Source: Oncomelania hupensis (Eukaryota > Mollusca > Gastropoda > Littorinimorpha > Pomatiopsidae). Taken from it: DNA of 64,000 nucleotides. Within the stretch, counting starts at the first letter, position 1. Each line of letters begins with the position of its first letter. The notes beneath the pieces were generated by a model. That model did not search any database, was not told the DNA's origin, and worked only from the letters and a program-made list of their open reading frames with translations. Of the stretch, positions 21,348 to 32,168 are shown piece after piece. Location: assembly GCA_036898135.1 (NCBI GenBank), contig CM072512.1, positions 41,836,023 to 41,900,022 of the forward strand, given 5' to 3'. A program made the translations under genes and the position numbers.

Positions 21348-22543
21348 CTAGGCAGCTGTTTTTCTTCCTCGGGCACTTGCTATTATATTTCATGTAGATT
21401 TGGACTACTGTGGTCCGTTTTACAGTTTCTGAAGAGTTGGACTACTGTGGTCCTGCTATGATCAGTTTAAGTGCACTTTCGGAGAATACACTTAACTTTC
21501 TGATGGTGCGGTCGAAGTCCTTCTGTGAGGTAGCTTCTGGTACACCTTTGTCGTTGTGTAGTTGGGTTCCCTTGCCACGCTGTGGGGTCTGACAGGGTGT
21601 TTCCCCGGGTAGCTCTTTCCGTCTTGTGCGGTAGAGGATACTCCGCCAACTTGTTTCTGTGGAGTGGGGTTCACAGGATAGCTCGGGATAGCTCGGGATA
21701 GCTCGCCTGCTCGTCTGTAATATAAGAGACGAAATTCTGCACAACCCTGAATAATCGGTTTGTGCAGAGCGTCTCACTGAAAGCCAAAGTAGCCCTCAGT
21801 GATAGCTCCACATCTCTATACATAAGCGACGAACATTCTGCTACTTCCGGGGTCCGCGGTAATCTCACTCTAAATTCCTATACATACATAAATATCAATC
21901 GTGGCTAACTATACACATACAGAATTAATAATATTATAAACATTCAGTGGTACAGCCACTGGTCTGCAAACATACATATAAGTTAAACAACAGTAGTTCC
22001 GTACGGGATACAACATGGCGGCGCAACCGGTCGTGTTTCGCCTCGTGGTAGGCTCTTCCACGTGGTCCCGCAAATTCGGATTAACAATTCACATGTATGC
22101 ATAGCAAATTCCACAAACATAATTTCCACACTAATATAAATATATCACGATGAAACAGAAGGGTGTTCATTTACCTGTTTGACATGTTCAGGCCCGTGAT
22201 GGCTTGATAGAATTAAGATTCTAAGTCCTGCTTCCTGGTCTAAGTGTGGAGAGATTTCTCTGCCAGCTTTCTAGCTGTTAACACTTCGGTGTATTCCTCC
22301 CAACTGACCAAAGCTGTGTTAGGCTCGGACCCAGTCAAACTGGCTCGAACAGCTTTGCCTAAGCTCTCATTGGGTAAAACGGTCAGATTCAAAGCTCAAG
22401 TGCTGACTAACTACGCAGCGTGGGTCGGGCTCGCGGTGTGTACTTTTATTGCTGCTGTGTTATATACTGACTCTCTACTGTTACAAAAACTACACAAGGC
22501 TGAATAGTCAATGAGCAGAGTTAAAACTAGCCAGTTCATGACA
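21348..22543. mobile_element. Solo LTR, right portion
   Basis: This continues the LTR that starts at 13095 and ends CATGACA at 22543, before the CACCG duplication. It contains a short direct repeat (TTGGACTACTGTGGTCC twice, near 21401 and 21427) and a GATAGCTCGG tandem near 21671-21700. No coding capacity. Confidence 0.7.
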
Positions 22544-22771
22544 CACCGGCACTTACCCGTCTAGGATATGAGCGTCAGGATCTTTAAAGTCCGTTATGAT
22601 GGAATGTATGCGACACAGACTAGACCTCGGTTTATACTCTCATCCGAAGGAGTAGGAAAACAGGAGTAAAGTGTCTTTCCCAGGGACACAACACAATGGC
22701 CCGGCCAGGGCTCGATCCCGGGACCTTCCGATCCGCAAGCCGAAGCACTACCATTAGACCACAGTGACTCC
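22544..22771 (-). mobile_element. tRNA-derived SINE (family A), 5' half with tRNA-like head
   Basis: On the minus strand it reads GTGGTCTAATGGTAGTGC (A-box region) and GGATCGAGCCCTGG (B-box region), then TTGTGTCCCTGGGAAAGACA and the body. The spacing fits a pol III promoter of tRNA origin. It continues at 13094-12842 on the other side of the LTR insertion. Confidence 0.8.
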
Positions 22772-22774
22772 AAA

Positions 22775-22850
22775 TAACCTGGTAGATATACATATCCACA
22801 TAACCTGGTAGATATACATATCCACATAACCTGGTAGATATACATATCCT
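22775..22850. repeat. Short tandem repeat, ~26-bp unit, about 3 copies
   Basis: The unit ACCTGGTAGATATACATATC plus CACATA is repeated. It lies at the edge of the transposase relic next to the SINE head. Confidence 0.85.
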
Positions 22851-23057
22851 GGGAAGAGAATCGGGGTCAGGAAAGCCTATGGTACCATCTGCACCCATTC
22901 TCTCAGATCAGAGTCATTGTAAATCTGAGCGTCTGATGCTGATCCTGTACAACCGACATCTGCCCAGATGAACGTGTAGTCAGCATCCATAAGCGCCATC
23001 AAAACAACGGAGTAGAACACTTTTGTAGTTGAAATATGTGGACACAATCTTTGGAGG
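22851..23057 (-). pseudogene. PIF/Harbinger transposase relic, central catalytic piece
   Basis: The minus strand encodes STYFNYK, then (after a frameshift) FYSVVLMALMDADYTFIW, ADVGCTGSASDAQIYN and GFPDPDSLPR. These match the central DDE region of Harbinger nucleases (the DADY and SDAQI blocks). The first 53 bp (23005-23057) are duplicated at 24639-24691, flanking the LINE insertion. It is dead. Confidence 0.8.
23005..23057. repeat. 53-bp direct repeat flanking a LINE insertion (left)
   Basis: It matches 24639-24691 with about five mismatches. Both copies share the same one-base frameshift of the transposase, so they derive from one already-damaged target. It is best read as a long target-site duplication. 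Confidence 0.7.
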
Positions 23058-24638
23058 GTTTGATAAAGTGACTACTTTGGAATTGTGGAACTTTGTCTTT
23101 TATTTCATATAACATGATTTAAATATACAAAATGACAAGAGGCTCATAGCCCTGGGTGCAGTATAGCCAAAAAGAGGGGTTTGTGGGGAGGGGGGGGGAT
23201 TGGGATACACATAGCATTCGTACCATGAACGGCATTGTATAACACTACAGCTACATTTACAATATAGTCAGCAACTAGACTGACAAACACTACAGAATTT
23301 ACAACACAAAAATAAATGTGGCAACAAAATAAATACACAGAACGATACCAATTCAGCATCACACCAATACAACACAATAAGACAAATAACACGTAAATCT
23401 CTCTTCTCTAGCAATGTTAAGATATCTTTGAAACTGAATAGGTAACTTGTGACAATTTAGTCTAAATTTTAATAAATTTCTCTTTAGGAGTGTGTTACAC
23501 TTGATGTTGTTGTTTTTATCAGTAGTTGATTCAGCCCCAATGCTGAAATCCTGATTAGTGTAACTCGGATTCGTTTATCCACGCAACCCGTTCACTCAGC
23601 AACAAGGCAGGAGTCGTATGAAGTTTTCCAATTTTATTCAGCGTACATCAACAACTGCGTACAATCGATTTTTCCATTCTCTCAACTTTTTCTCTTTACA
23701 ACTTTCTCTACTTTCAACTTTTCAGCCTTCTTTTTTTGAAACAGTGCGGTACTTATATAGTCTCTCTATACTCCAGAGAAATTTAGAACACTCCAGCGTG
23801 ACGCACCACACCCGATCAAAATTAACTTCGTCATCACTGTCTTACGTCATACAACATTCTTTATCATTAATTAAAGAACTCAGCTGTTACTACATTTATC
23901 GCGAAACTTCGATCGATAGTAAACAAGCAACTCTAGAAAATTCTCAAATAATATCCACCAACTAAAATCTCCAACGTCACACAAAGCTTCTTCTAACAAC
24001 AACGCAAAATCAAATCAAAGGCAAATACACTCTATTATTGCATGCCCTGCAAAATAAAACGATCAGATCTATCACGCGCGTCACAAACGTTACAGAGTGG
24101 TGACAAAAGAACAAGATAATGTTTAACACCAAAATTATTTTTAAAAAATATGTACGTGATGCAAGTGTTAAGATTATAAATTTGTTGATGCCAGTTTTGC
24201 AAGAACTGATCCCTTGAGCGCTGCTTAACTAAGTTCTTAAAACAGTTCAAAGACAAATTACAATCATGTGTCCATATAAAGGAAAGGCCAAGATCATTCA
24301 AAAGTGTGCGAACAGAAACCAGCCAAGAAAGCTTATAGTCTGTGCTAAAAGATAGATGAGAACACAAGCGAAACATAAGTACTGATATTTTTTAGGGATT
24401 CTTAGCACAATCAATACATAATTTGTACTAAGATCACAACAATCTACCTGGGAGGAGGCCCAGAGTTTCCCGATGGAAAGGGATAATAAACTGCAGCCAA
24501 AAAAAATTGCATCCAGGGAAACCGGAAGACTTCCTACTTCGCCCAGAATCATGCATGTCGGAGTGCTAAGTTTTACATTCAAAATCATTTTTAAAATTTT
24601 AGTTGCAATCTGTCACATATTTCCATTTTCTCTTGCGC
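23058..24638 (-). mobile_element. 5'-truncated LINE fragment, interrupted by a solo LTR
   Basis: On the minus strand, 24600-24100 encodes a C-terminal LINE region (LLNDLGLSFIW, then FKNLVKQRSRDQFLQNWHQQ). After the solo LTR the reading resumes at 23487 with LLKFRLNCHKLPI and REERF, blocks common in the C-terminal region of non-LTR ORF2 proteins. An AATAAA-type 3' end lies near 23100. It is flanked by 53-bp direct repeats (23005-23057 and 24639-24691). The clade was not determined. Confidence 0.65.
23493..24094 (-). mobile_element. Solo LTR related to the element 2 LTR
   Basis: 602 bp, from TGTTACACTTGATGTTG to CAAACGTTACA, flanked by the perfect duplication GAGTG (23488-23492 and 24095-24099). 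It shares the GATTCAGCCCCAATGCTGAA and AACTCGGATTCGTTTATCCA blocks with the LTRs at 55823 and 10315. It sits inside the LINE fragment. Confidence 0.9.
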
Positions 24639-25115
24639 CAACGGAGTAGAACATTTTTGTAGTTGAAATAGGTGGACCTAGTCTTTGGAGGACACCGCCA
24701 AGCAATGTGCTTTTAATCCAGTGCCCCACATTTATGGGAGAAATTCCACCTTTGATAGAATTTGTCCAAAATGGCGCGCCATCCATCAGGAGTCGTGAGG
24801 CAATCCATCACCTTGTCCATGTACTCGTCGATGATGGCTTGACAGACTTCTCGGACGAGAAGTGACTGGTTGTTGTGAGGGACCCTCCAACCGAGGCATA
24901 CTTGATCGCAGATGCAAAGTAACGCAAAGTAAGAGCAAGCTTCATGCCAGGTTCCAGGGGATCCCTGTACCAGGTTTGTTGCTTGGTGATCCAGAGCCCC
25001 AATCTGGTTATCAACTCGTCGAACATCCCGGCGAGGTGGAGAGGGTGGCATCCGTATGAAGTTATTGAAAGAGGCTTGGTCCTCATTTCTCAGCTCTACC
25101 AGAAGTTGGTGTTTT
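24639..25115 (-). pseudogene. PIF/Harbinger transposase relic, N-terminal piece
   Basis: Alternating minus-strand frames give LRNEDQASFNNFIRM, MFDELITRLGLWITKQ, LEPGMKLALTLRYFAS, LLVREVCQAIIDEYM, TTPDGWRAILDKFYQRWNF and CGALD followed by a stop where a Gly codon is expected. This is the N-terminal helical region and first catalytic Asp (ALD block) of a Harbinger nuclease. Several frameshifts and a stop show decay. It continues at 23057-22851 and 12840-12715. Confidence 0.85.
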
Positions 25116-25429
25116 AGGCCAAACTGCGGCCACCTACCGATCCATGGTCTGCCCCAGGCTAGGCCTGCCTCCGTCGTTGACCTCGTCCCCTCCTCTTCCT
25201 ATTGGCATGGATCTGGTGAAGTTCCATTGCGATGATTTCATGCTGATGTTTGAGAACGACTCGTTGATATTCTTGTCCGAAGCCTCTCAGGTACCTCCAT
25301 CTTCTCTGAGGACAGACGGAAAAGGGATGTGATTCTATGTGTGTTATGTTATGTAGATAGATTAAAGTCCCTGGTCACATATAGAGTGTGATTCTACTCA
25401 CATGCCCTCATTTATATACAAGGACAGCA
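25116..25429. other. Region upstream of the transposase relic
   Basis: Probably the rest of the transposase 5' region: the minus strand has MELHQIHANRKRRGRGQRRR near 25235-25160, in a damaged frame. No other gene. Confidence 0.4.
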
Positions 25430-25800
25430 AAACGCCAATGATACGCTAGTTGTACGGTAGCGACCCGTTCAGTATGTTACCCGATCGTCAGACATACTCC
25501 TAATACGTTAAATATAGGTAAGACATCGGTTGCGAGTACGTCATTAATAGGTTATTGATAAGTGAGTAAGCTGTATGGTATACCTTCCTGCTAGCGTATC
25601 TCGACGTATCTCGATGTACTTGTATGAGTTAACTTCCTGTAACGTATTTAACATGTGCGCATGTCTAGCGTATCAAGAATACGATTGCAAACGTCCACAA
25701 CAATATTCCCCCCAAAAGTCTGGTCGCAGCGTACAACAACGTATGCCAGCTTATACCAGCGTGCTTTTAACGTATATTACTTGTACCCAGGATTTTGCAT
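25430..25800. repeat. Second array of ACGTAT/GCGTAT-type motifs
   Basis: Ten or more copies of GTAT/ACGT-core motifs in both orientations (AGCGTATCTCGACGTATC, TAACGTATTT, AATACGTTA and others). It mirrors the array at 12300-12480, so it may be the other subterminal region of the dead Harbinger transposon. Confidence 0.45.
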
Positions 25801-26449
25801 TATGAGATTTGTCACTCAAGGGATTGTACTATATAAAAAGTGATGTACAGCTACACGGTTGCGTCCCTTGATGTTGTCAGGAAAACCGCGTTGGTAATAT
25901 GCATAGCATGTCTTTAGGGCAGCATTTAAACATCATTAAAACGTCTTTTTAAATATTATATGGTGTATTTATATGCAGTAGGTTGCTTATAGGTTAAAAA
26001 TAATGTTGGATATTTTTTTGTCTTGTAATCTGTTTAGTTTACTTATATGAAACTGCCTTGGAAGTCTGGAGTCATGCATTGCAAGGAAAATCATAGGGAG
26101 TAGATGGAAGATTTATAATACCATCTAACCTTAATTTTATTTTGATGCATATTAAGAGTGTTAGTATTGGGATATATCTTCAACATATTGAAATGAATAT
26201 ACCTTTGTCTCATCTGCCATGGATCAGGATGCTTTTTGGTGGTTTGGTTTGGTTTGGTTTGGTGCTTGTTTTAGGGGTGAGTATTTAGTGCTTTGTGTAT
26301 CTGTGTGTGCGTTGTTGATTTTGTAATTGGAGAGAGGAGGTGAGAGCAGGGAAAATCTTTTGAAAAAGGAGAGAGAGAGACAAAGAGAAAGAGAGCGAGT
26401 AGAGGGCGGAGGGAGGTAAAGACATTAGGGAATAGTGCAAAGGAGAGAG

Positions 26450-26511
<62 letters not shown>

Positions 26512-27199
26512 AAGCGGTTAAACATTTATAATTGTAAATATACGGCTGTATAATTAAAGATCCTTTGGATTTTATTAGGACATGCAGAATTGTTCCTGAC
26601 AATTACAAAACCTGAAGAACGCGCAGTGCATCTAAATCTAGCCGATTAATCTCGTAACAATAGCTTTATCATATCAGCGCTGTGGTTTATTTGTTAGGTC
26701 ACGACGCACTTGGCCTTGCAAAGATTACGACCTACAAACCATCAACACAAACCAAATTACAAAGGCAATCTCACATGTTGTTATCGTGTTCTTTTACATG
26801 CAGAATAAACAGAAATAATAAATGTGCATTTTTTTTGTCCTCATCTCTCGGAAATCGAAAGAACGAAAGTTTCTCTGCATTTTTGCTTGTTGCGCGGGTC
26901 TAGCGCGTTGATTGCGCTTCTTCGGTATCGCCATTTTTTCTTGACGGTTAAAAGGGACTTTACTCTTGCTGAGTTTGCTGGTTTAGCCGTGAGTGACAAA
27001 TCGTATAATGTAAAATCCTTGCTTTTACCAAACCTACCCATAACTTATTTCAAATGTACTCCAGCTTTGTTTGTTTTATTGTCTTCTTCATCGAAATGAT
27101 AAGACCTCAAAAAAATAATTATAAAACAACCTTACATAATCAGGAAATGCAGTACATGAATAAATAAATACATTTCTGCGGTCAGAGTTGAGAATTATG
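25801..27199. other. Intergenic DNA, no gene recognised
   Basis: It contains a (GGTTT)n run at about 26239-26262 and a (GA)n array at 26447-26507. The short frames show no motifs. Confidence 0.5.
26447..26507. repeat. (GA)n microsatellite
   Basis: About 30 GA units within a longer purine-rich tract (26330-26510). Confidence 0.96.
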
Positions 27200-27860
27200 C
27201 ATCATATGAACTGGCCAATTGAAGAGGATATAAACGCTTTTGCCAATTGAATACACATTTCAAAGCTAATGTCTCCTATTTTTGCTACATTTCTAGGCAA
27301 AGTATCGTTCACAGTGTTGCACTGATATAATGCATGTTTCAAAGAAAAATTTTCTTTGCACACACAGACAACATTTTTATAATACTTGGTTCTCACGGAA
27401 TTCATATAAATTTGGTAGGCCATGCAAGTAACAGATCTGATCTGGGGATTCCACAATGCTTATCATACTGTTGTTTAAAAAGACAACCTTTCTTGACCTC
27501 TTGAACTATCAAATTTGAAACTTCTTTGACAGTCAATGGAAATGACAAAGAGACCGCGTTTATACGTAAAGCACCGTTTCTCGCAGCTCGATCTGCCCAG
27601 TTATTGTATCGAAAACCACAATGAGAGGGGATCCATCAAAAGTCTACATTTGTACCATTTACATTTAAATTATTAATGAGGTGTTCAATTTCAATGATAA
27701 TATCTTTTCTTTCACGTACTCCCGCGTTTCGATCAAAATTCTCATAAGTCGACATACGTTACTGATATACGTTATAGTACGATAAGCCAACTTTGGGGTC
27801 GACTTGGTAAAATATTCCCTTAGGCCCAATCTGACTCGATAATCTTTGGTCAAATGTCTA
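27200..27860 (-). pseudogene. LINE relic: RNase H and C-terminal Cys/His region
   Basis: The minus strand carries, in shifting frames, NGTNVDF, a stop, then WIPSHCGFRYNNWADRAARN. That is the Asp-bearing end of a LINE-encoded RNase H. Downstream come IRSVTCMAYQIYMNSVRTKY and a C.C...H....C cluster (CVCKENFSLKHALYQC). This arrangement occurs in I/Jockey-type non-LTR elements. At least one stop and one frameshift mark it as dead. Confidence 0.65.
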
Positions 27861-29480
27861 TGACAAAATGATGAGCCATTTTTCCTTTACCTAACTCTGA
27901 GAAAAGAAAGGAGATTCCCTGCAAAGTCACCGATTCTATGTGATACCAAGCAAAATTCTCACGGTGTTCGTAATTGGTACTCTTAACAATACTGGAATAG
28001 TATATCGAAGTTTGCCTTTAGCACTGTGAAAATGATGGTTCGAAATTGAGTCCGATGCACTTTCGTTAACTTTATAGTTTGTATGTGTGTGGGTGTGGGT
28101 GTGGGTGTGTATGTGGGTGGGTGCTTGCGTGCGTGCTGTCAAGTGACGACTTGGGAAAAAGTGTGTTTTCATAAAAAGTTCTTAGCTAGCCTTGTAAAGA
28201 GGATGTCCAGCTTTAATCAAGAGAAGCATAAGGGGGACAATCGCAAAAGGAGCACTTTGGGGATGACGTTGAGTGAAGACAATAAAATGAGGTCAAGAAG
28301 GCCCGCAACTCTGACCGACACTTCTTGCGTGTGTTGCAGACGATAGCGGATCGAATGCATGCAGACAAATACAAAACAGTTCGACGATCTCTTACAAGCC
28401 TGTATCCGTAGCCGAACAATCCTGTATCCAGATCCCTGCGATGAGGATAGAATTGAAGGCGAGGATGCAGAGTGTCTGGCAGTGCATTCAAATTAGCGCC
28501 GCGAAGGAGGTTTTCAGAAGCAAAATGCTTGCCAAGTCTGTTGACACTCCGTGCGCAAGCGCAATCAGATCTTGGTGAGTTGGTCCAATGTTTAGTGATT
28601 CGGTCTGGCTGCTTGATGGGTGATGGTGATCAGTGGCTTTCTAAACCACTTCATCACCGCAACAGTGAGAAGGTGTAGAGCGAAGAATTTAGCTTTGACA
28701 GTGTGTGCGTCTGTGAGCATCCGTTGCGTCTGTATCAGATCTTTGGATGTAAGCAATGCATTTTACTAATACAGATATATAAAGGTGAGGGGTTTCGCTC
28801 TCGTTCGTGTATGGGTGGATGGAGTAGGATAGAGAAAGGAATAAAGAGGGAGGGGCGGAGGGGGGGGGGCAATATTTTGTTTTTTGCACAGAAAGCAGTC
28901 AAGGCTAAACACAAAATCAATGTGAACGAGGATTTAAGACTCTGGGGATGTCCCAGGCCATGACGCGTGTTCCTTTGTGCCGTGAGATACGGGATGATAT
29001 GCCAGAAAAAAAAATTCTTATTCCCAGATATCTCATTCACAAGGGCTAGATTTTATATTCTTGTATCCCCTTTTCTATGCTCCTGATATGCAAGTGTAAA
29101 GGCATATGAAGTGTGTATGAGATCAATCTCAACACATCAACAAAAACTGCCTTCTCTCGTAATACTCTGAAAGAGAAAGAAGTTTGACAATCGGTAACAT
29201 CTTGAGTATTGAAGGAGTTATGTCCTTTGCAGTTCCTTGCTCTTTCAGGATGTACTAGGTCAACATTAGCTCAAAAAGTGATGTTTACCAAAAAAAAGTT
29301 TATTTGTTACAAAAAGTGTTTATTTGTTACCAAGGTGCATTAACTAAGAAGAATGGATCATCGGAAAGAATTAGTGGATCCCCAATAGCATAGGGGTAGA
29401 AGTAGTATGTATCATATGTTCTACAGGCTTGTTTTTTAAGATTTGAATCATTTTATAATATTTTAAGATAACGTCTCTCT
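27861..29480. other. Intergenic DNA, no gene recognised
   Basis: A (GT)n/(GGGT)n-like run occurs at about 28080-28130. No domain, RNA gene or clear repeat was recognised elsewhere. Confidence 0.45.
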
Positions 29481-29530
29481 GGTCCTGATTTGGCTCGGAA
29501 GAGTCCGCTGGACCTAAAGCAATAATCTTG
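29481..29530 (-). repeat. Fragment of the ~578-bp retroposon family
   Basis: It reads GGTCCTGATTTGGCTCGGAA and GTCCGCTGGACCTAAAGCAA, the tail-proximal end of the family, without the rest. Confidence 0.75.
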
Positions 29531-29621
29531 TATTGTATTGTATACCCCTATGCAATCGGGGATCCACTCATTATTTTAGAAGGTTCCAGAACGAAAGGAA
29601 GTTCAAAGACGAAATAATGAT

Positions 29622-29683
<62 letters not shown>

Positions 29684-29692
29684 AGGGAGGGT
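29622..29692. repeat. (GA)n then (GGGA)n microsatellite
   Basis: About 28 GA units followed by GGGA units. Confidence 0.95.
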
Positions 29693-30067
29693 GAACTCTG
29701 AAATCAGAATGGGTCTACGACACTGTCACTAATACTATATTTAATACTAAATGCAGTTGTTGCATTTAACTCAATAACGACTTTCTCTACCGATGTAAGA
29801 AAGTTGGGCGTGTGCGTTTTCAATAATAAAAACACAGGAGCAAGACCTAAAAAAAATTCCATCTTAAACGATGACCTTTGAAGAACCGCAACTTCTTCTC
29901 GCAAATGATCTCTCAACCTAGCCTTAGTTGTGTACCTTGAACCTGTGCTCCGAGGTAGTTATCGTTGAGAATTATCATCACCAAAAATGAAAACTTAAAT
30001 CTGACGAAACATCAATATTGGTTTCAGTAGTTTCTTACTTAGAATATTCAGTAGTTCCTTACTTAGA
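29693..30067. other. Intergenic DNA, nothing recognised
   Basis: One 70-codon minus-strand frame without motifs. No repeat was recognised. Confidence 0.4.
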
Positions 30068-30212
30068 ATATTTTGGGCGCATGGTCTGACGCCCGGACAA
30101 CTGAGCACTATCCAGCCAGCCAGGGATGGAGGAGAAGGATCAAGTGCATGCTGGGTGTGTTCTTGTTACCGGCACTCACCCGTCTAGGACATGAGCGTCA
30201 GGATCTTTAAAG
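30068..30212 (-). mobile_element. SINE family A, internal fragment
   Basis: It matches the body segment GCATGGTCTGACGCCCGGAC to GAGCGTCAGGATCTTTAAAG of the copies at 30720-30880 and 22560. Neither the tRNA head nor the tail is present. Confidence 0.75.
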
Positions 30213-30309
30213 TTTCATTGTTTCATATTTTAGCAAGAATCTTCACATTAACCAAACAGCGTGAGATGGATAGAAAACCTTAAGAAAACACACAATGCAT
30301 TCATTTCCC

Positions 30310-30372
30310 AAACACAACACTACACACACATACACACACATCCACACACACACACACACGCACACACATACG
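30310..30372. repeat. (CA)n microsatellite, degenerate
   Basis: CA runs with T and G interruptions. Confidence 0.85.
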
Positions 30373-30604
30373 CACAATAATACTTGACAATTAACGGTAA
30401 CAGATTTCAAAGTTTCAAGTTAACCGATCTTCTACTATTCGTATTGCAATAGAGTTTTAATTCTACATGCAATTGTGCGAACAGAGTATGTTTTGTGTTA
30501 TGAGTTGAATGCTTTGTATGCATTTGTCGACATTTTGTGTGCGTAAGTGTTTTGTGGATAACTCTAACATTTGGAGACGCACTCTCTTGTTGCCCCTCCT
30601 CTTT

Positions 30605-31006
30605 ATTTATTTTTAAAAAAAATATTATTGAGGATTTTTATAGCGCACTTATCTCGCCGTACGTGACCAGATTCTAGGCGCTGACCAATAAAGGATCTAA
30701 CTCAAACCGCCCGAGACGCCCACCCGTAGCCTTTGGGTGCATGGTCTGACGCCCGGACAACTGAGCACTATCCTGGCCAGCCAGGGATGGAGGAGAAGGA
30801 CCAAGTGCATGCTGGGTGTGTTCTTGTTACCGGCACTCACCCGTCTAGGACATGAGCGTCAGGATCTTTAAAGTCCGTTATGATGGAATGTATGCGACAC
30901 ACAGACTAGACCTCGGTTTATACTCTCATACGAAGGAGTAGGAAACGGGAGCAAAGTGTCTTTCCCAGGGACACAACACAATGGCCCGGACAGGGCTCGA
31001 ACCCGG
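30605..31006 (-). mobile_element. tRNA-derived SINE (family A), body and tail
   Basis: On the minus strand, the B-box region (GGGTTCGAGCCCTGTCC near 31000) is followed by the whole body down to an AT-rich tail near 30605. The tRNA-like head lies at 31302-31356, beyond a 295-bp insertion. Confidence 0.8.
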
Positions 31007-31301
31007 TGTGACATCCTCACAGTTCCTAGTATCTTAGCTGGGCTGGGAGCGAATGGGAGCATTCTGATTGGTCGACGCGTTACAAAATTCGACGCATGCG
31101 CACAGTGCTGTCATAGTCTTCGTAAGGGTTAGGGTTAGGGTTTGGGTTAGAGTTAAGAGTTTAGGGTTAGGGTTAGGGTTGGGGTTAGGGTTAGGGTTAT
31201 GACGCCTAAGAACTTCGTGAAAAAGCCGGCCCGACATGACCTAGCGCATGCGCAAATGCGCTCGGATAAACTAGGAGACCCGGAACTTGAAGGATGTGAC
31301 A
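31007..31301. mobile_element. 295-bp TG...CA insertion carrying TTAGGG-type repeats, within a SINE
   Basis: It starts TGTGACATCC and ends GGATGTGACA, an imperfect inverted repeat (9 of 10). It is flanked by the 4-bp duplication CCGG (31003-31006 and 31302-31305), and removing it rejoins the SINE exactly. It could be a MITE or a very short solo LTR. A TTAGGG-like array occupies 31126-31199. Confidence 0.7.
31126..31199 (+). repeat. Interstitial TTAGGG-type telomeric repeat
   Basis: About 12 hexamers, mostly TTAGGG, with a few variants (TTTGGG, TTAGAG, TTGGGG). Confidence 0.9.
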
Positions 31302-31356
31302 CCGGGACCTTCAGATCCGCAAGCCAAAGCACTACCATCAGACCACCGTGCCTCTT
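31302..31356 (-). mobile_element. SINE family A, tRNA-like head
   Basis: The minus strand reads GTGGTCTGATGGTAGTGC, then CTTGCGGATCTGAAGGTCCC, as in the head at 22771. It is the 5' part of the copy whose body is at 31006-30605. Confidence 0.8.
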
Positions 31357-32077
31357 CATAAACGTACCTTCATCTTCTTCTTCTTTCTTCTTTCCATTTG
31401 GGCCGCCGCCTTCAGCATCTTGAAGATTCTGCAGTCAACTATGGGGAGGTTGGCAACAAATGTGAATACATGTCTGTGGATGGGGAAGAGAGGGTTGGGG
31501 AGGGGAAAACTTTACTTTCCCGAAGATCAGCGAACTGGGTCATGGATGCGGTTGAGTAGGGAGGGGGAGAGAGGATCAGATCGGAAAAGAGGTAAGGGGA
31601 AAGCAGGAGAGGGGGGTGGGAAGGGGAAAGAGAGGGGGGAGGGGGAGAGGATTTAAGTGTTACATCTGTGGATTTAAAACCTTCCAGCGTGAAGTTCAAA
31701 GCCACTTAAGCTGGGAGGCAGTTCCTTTCCCTGATGTTTCGAGGGGAAAAGGACTGTTAACGGTATTTCGTCCAGCAGGATGAACGCCTATACGTACCGC
31801 TATATTCAGGCACCCATCTACATGTATTGTATAATAGGCTACCTCTGTTGAAGCTAGTTTTTTTTTGTGCGTGCAAACTAGTTACCCTACTATAGCAGTT
31901 TAATTGCTGGTATACCATTATTCTGGTTCAAATTGTGTTCGAATGTAAAACATAATAACTAATTATTGCTTGGCAATCTGATCTGCACAATGATTAGTTT
32001 CCAACTACAGGTGTGCAAGTTATGTGTACGACCCAGTTCAAAATGTGCATTCTAGTACATTTCCTGGGTTTTTCTTT
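31357..32077. other. Intergenic DNA with a purine-rich tract
   Basis: 31480-31655 is G/A-rich on the plus strand. The open frames there are compositional. No gene was recognised. Confidence 0.5.

Positions 32078-32167
<90 letters not shown>
32078..32167. repeat. (CT)n microsatellite
   Basis: About 45 CT units. Confidence 0.97.

Positions 32168-32168
<1 letters not shown>

Noticed and set aside
12300..25800. Exact terminal inverted repeats for the large Harbinger transposon
   Set aside because: I compared both motif arrays but could not find a convincing inverted pair with a 3-bp duplication, so no boundaries are claimed.
29620..29700. CRISPR-like or satellite array
   Set aside because: Simple (GA)n microsatellite; no repeat-spacer structure anywhere in the window.
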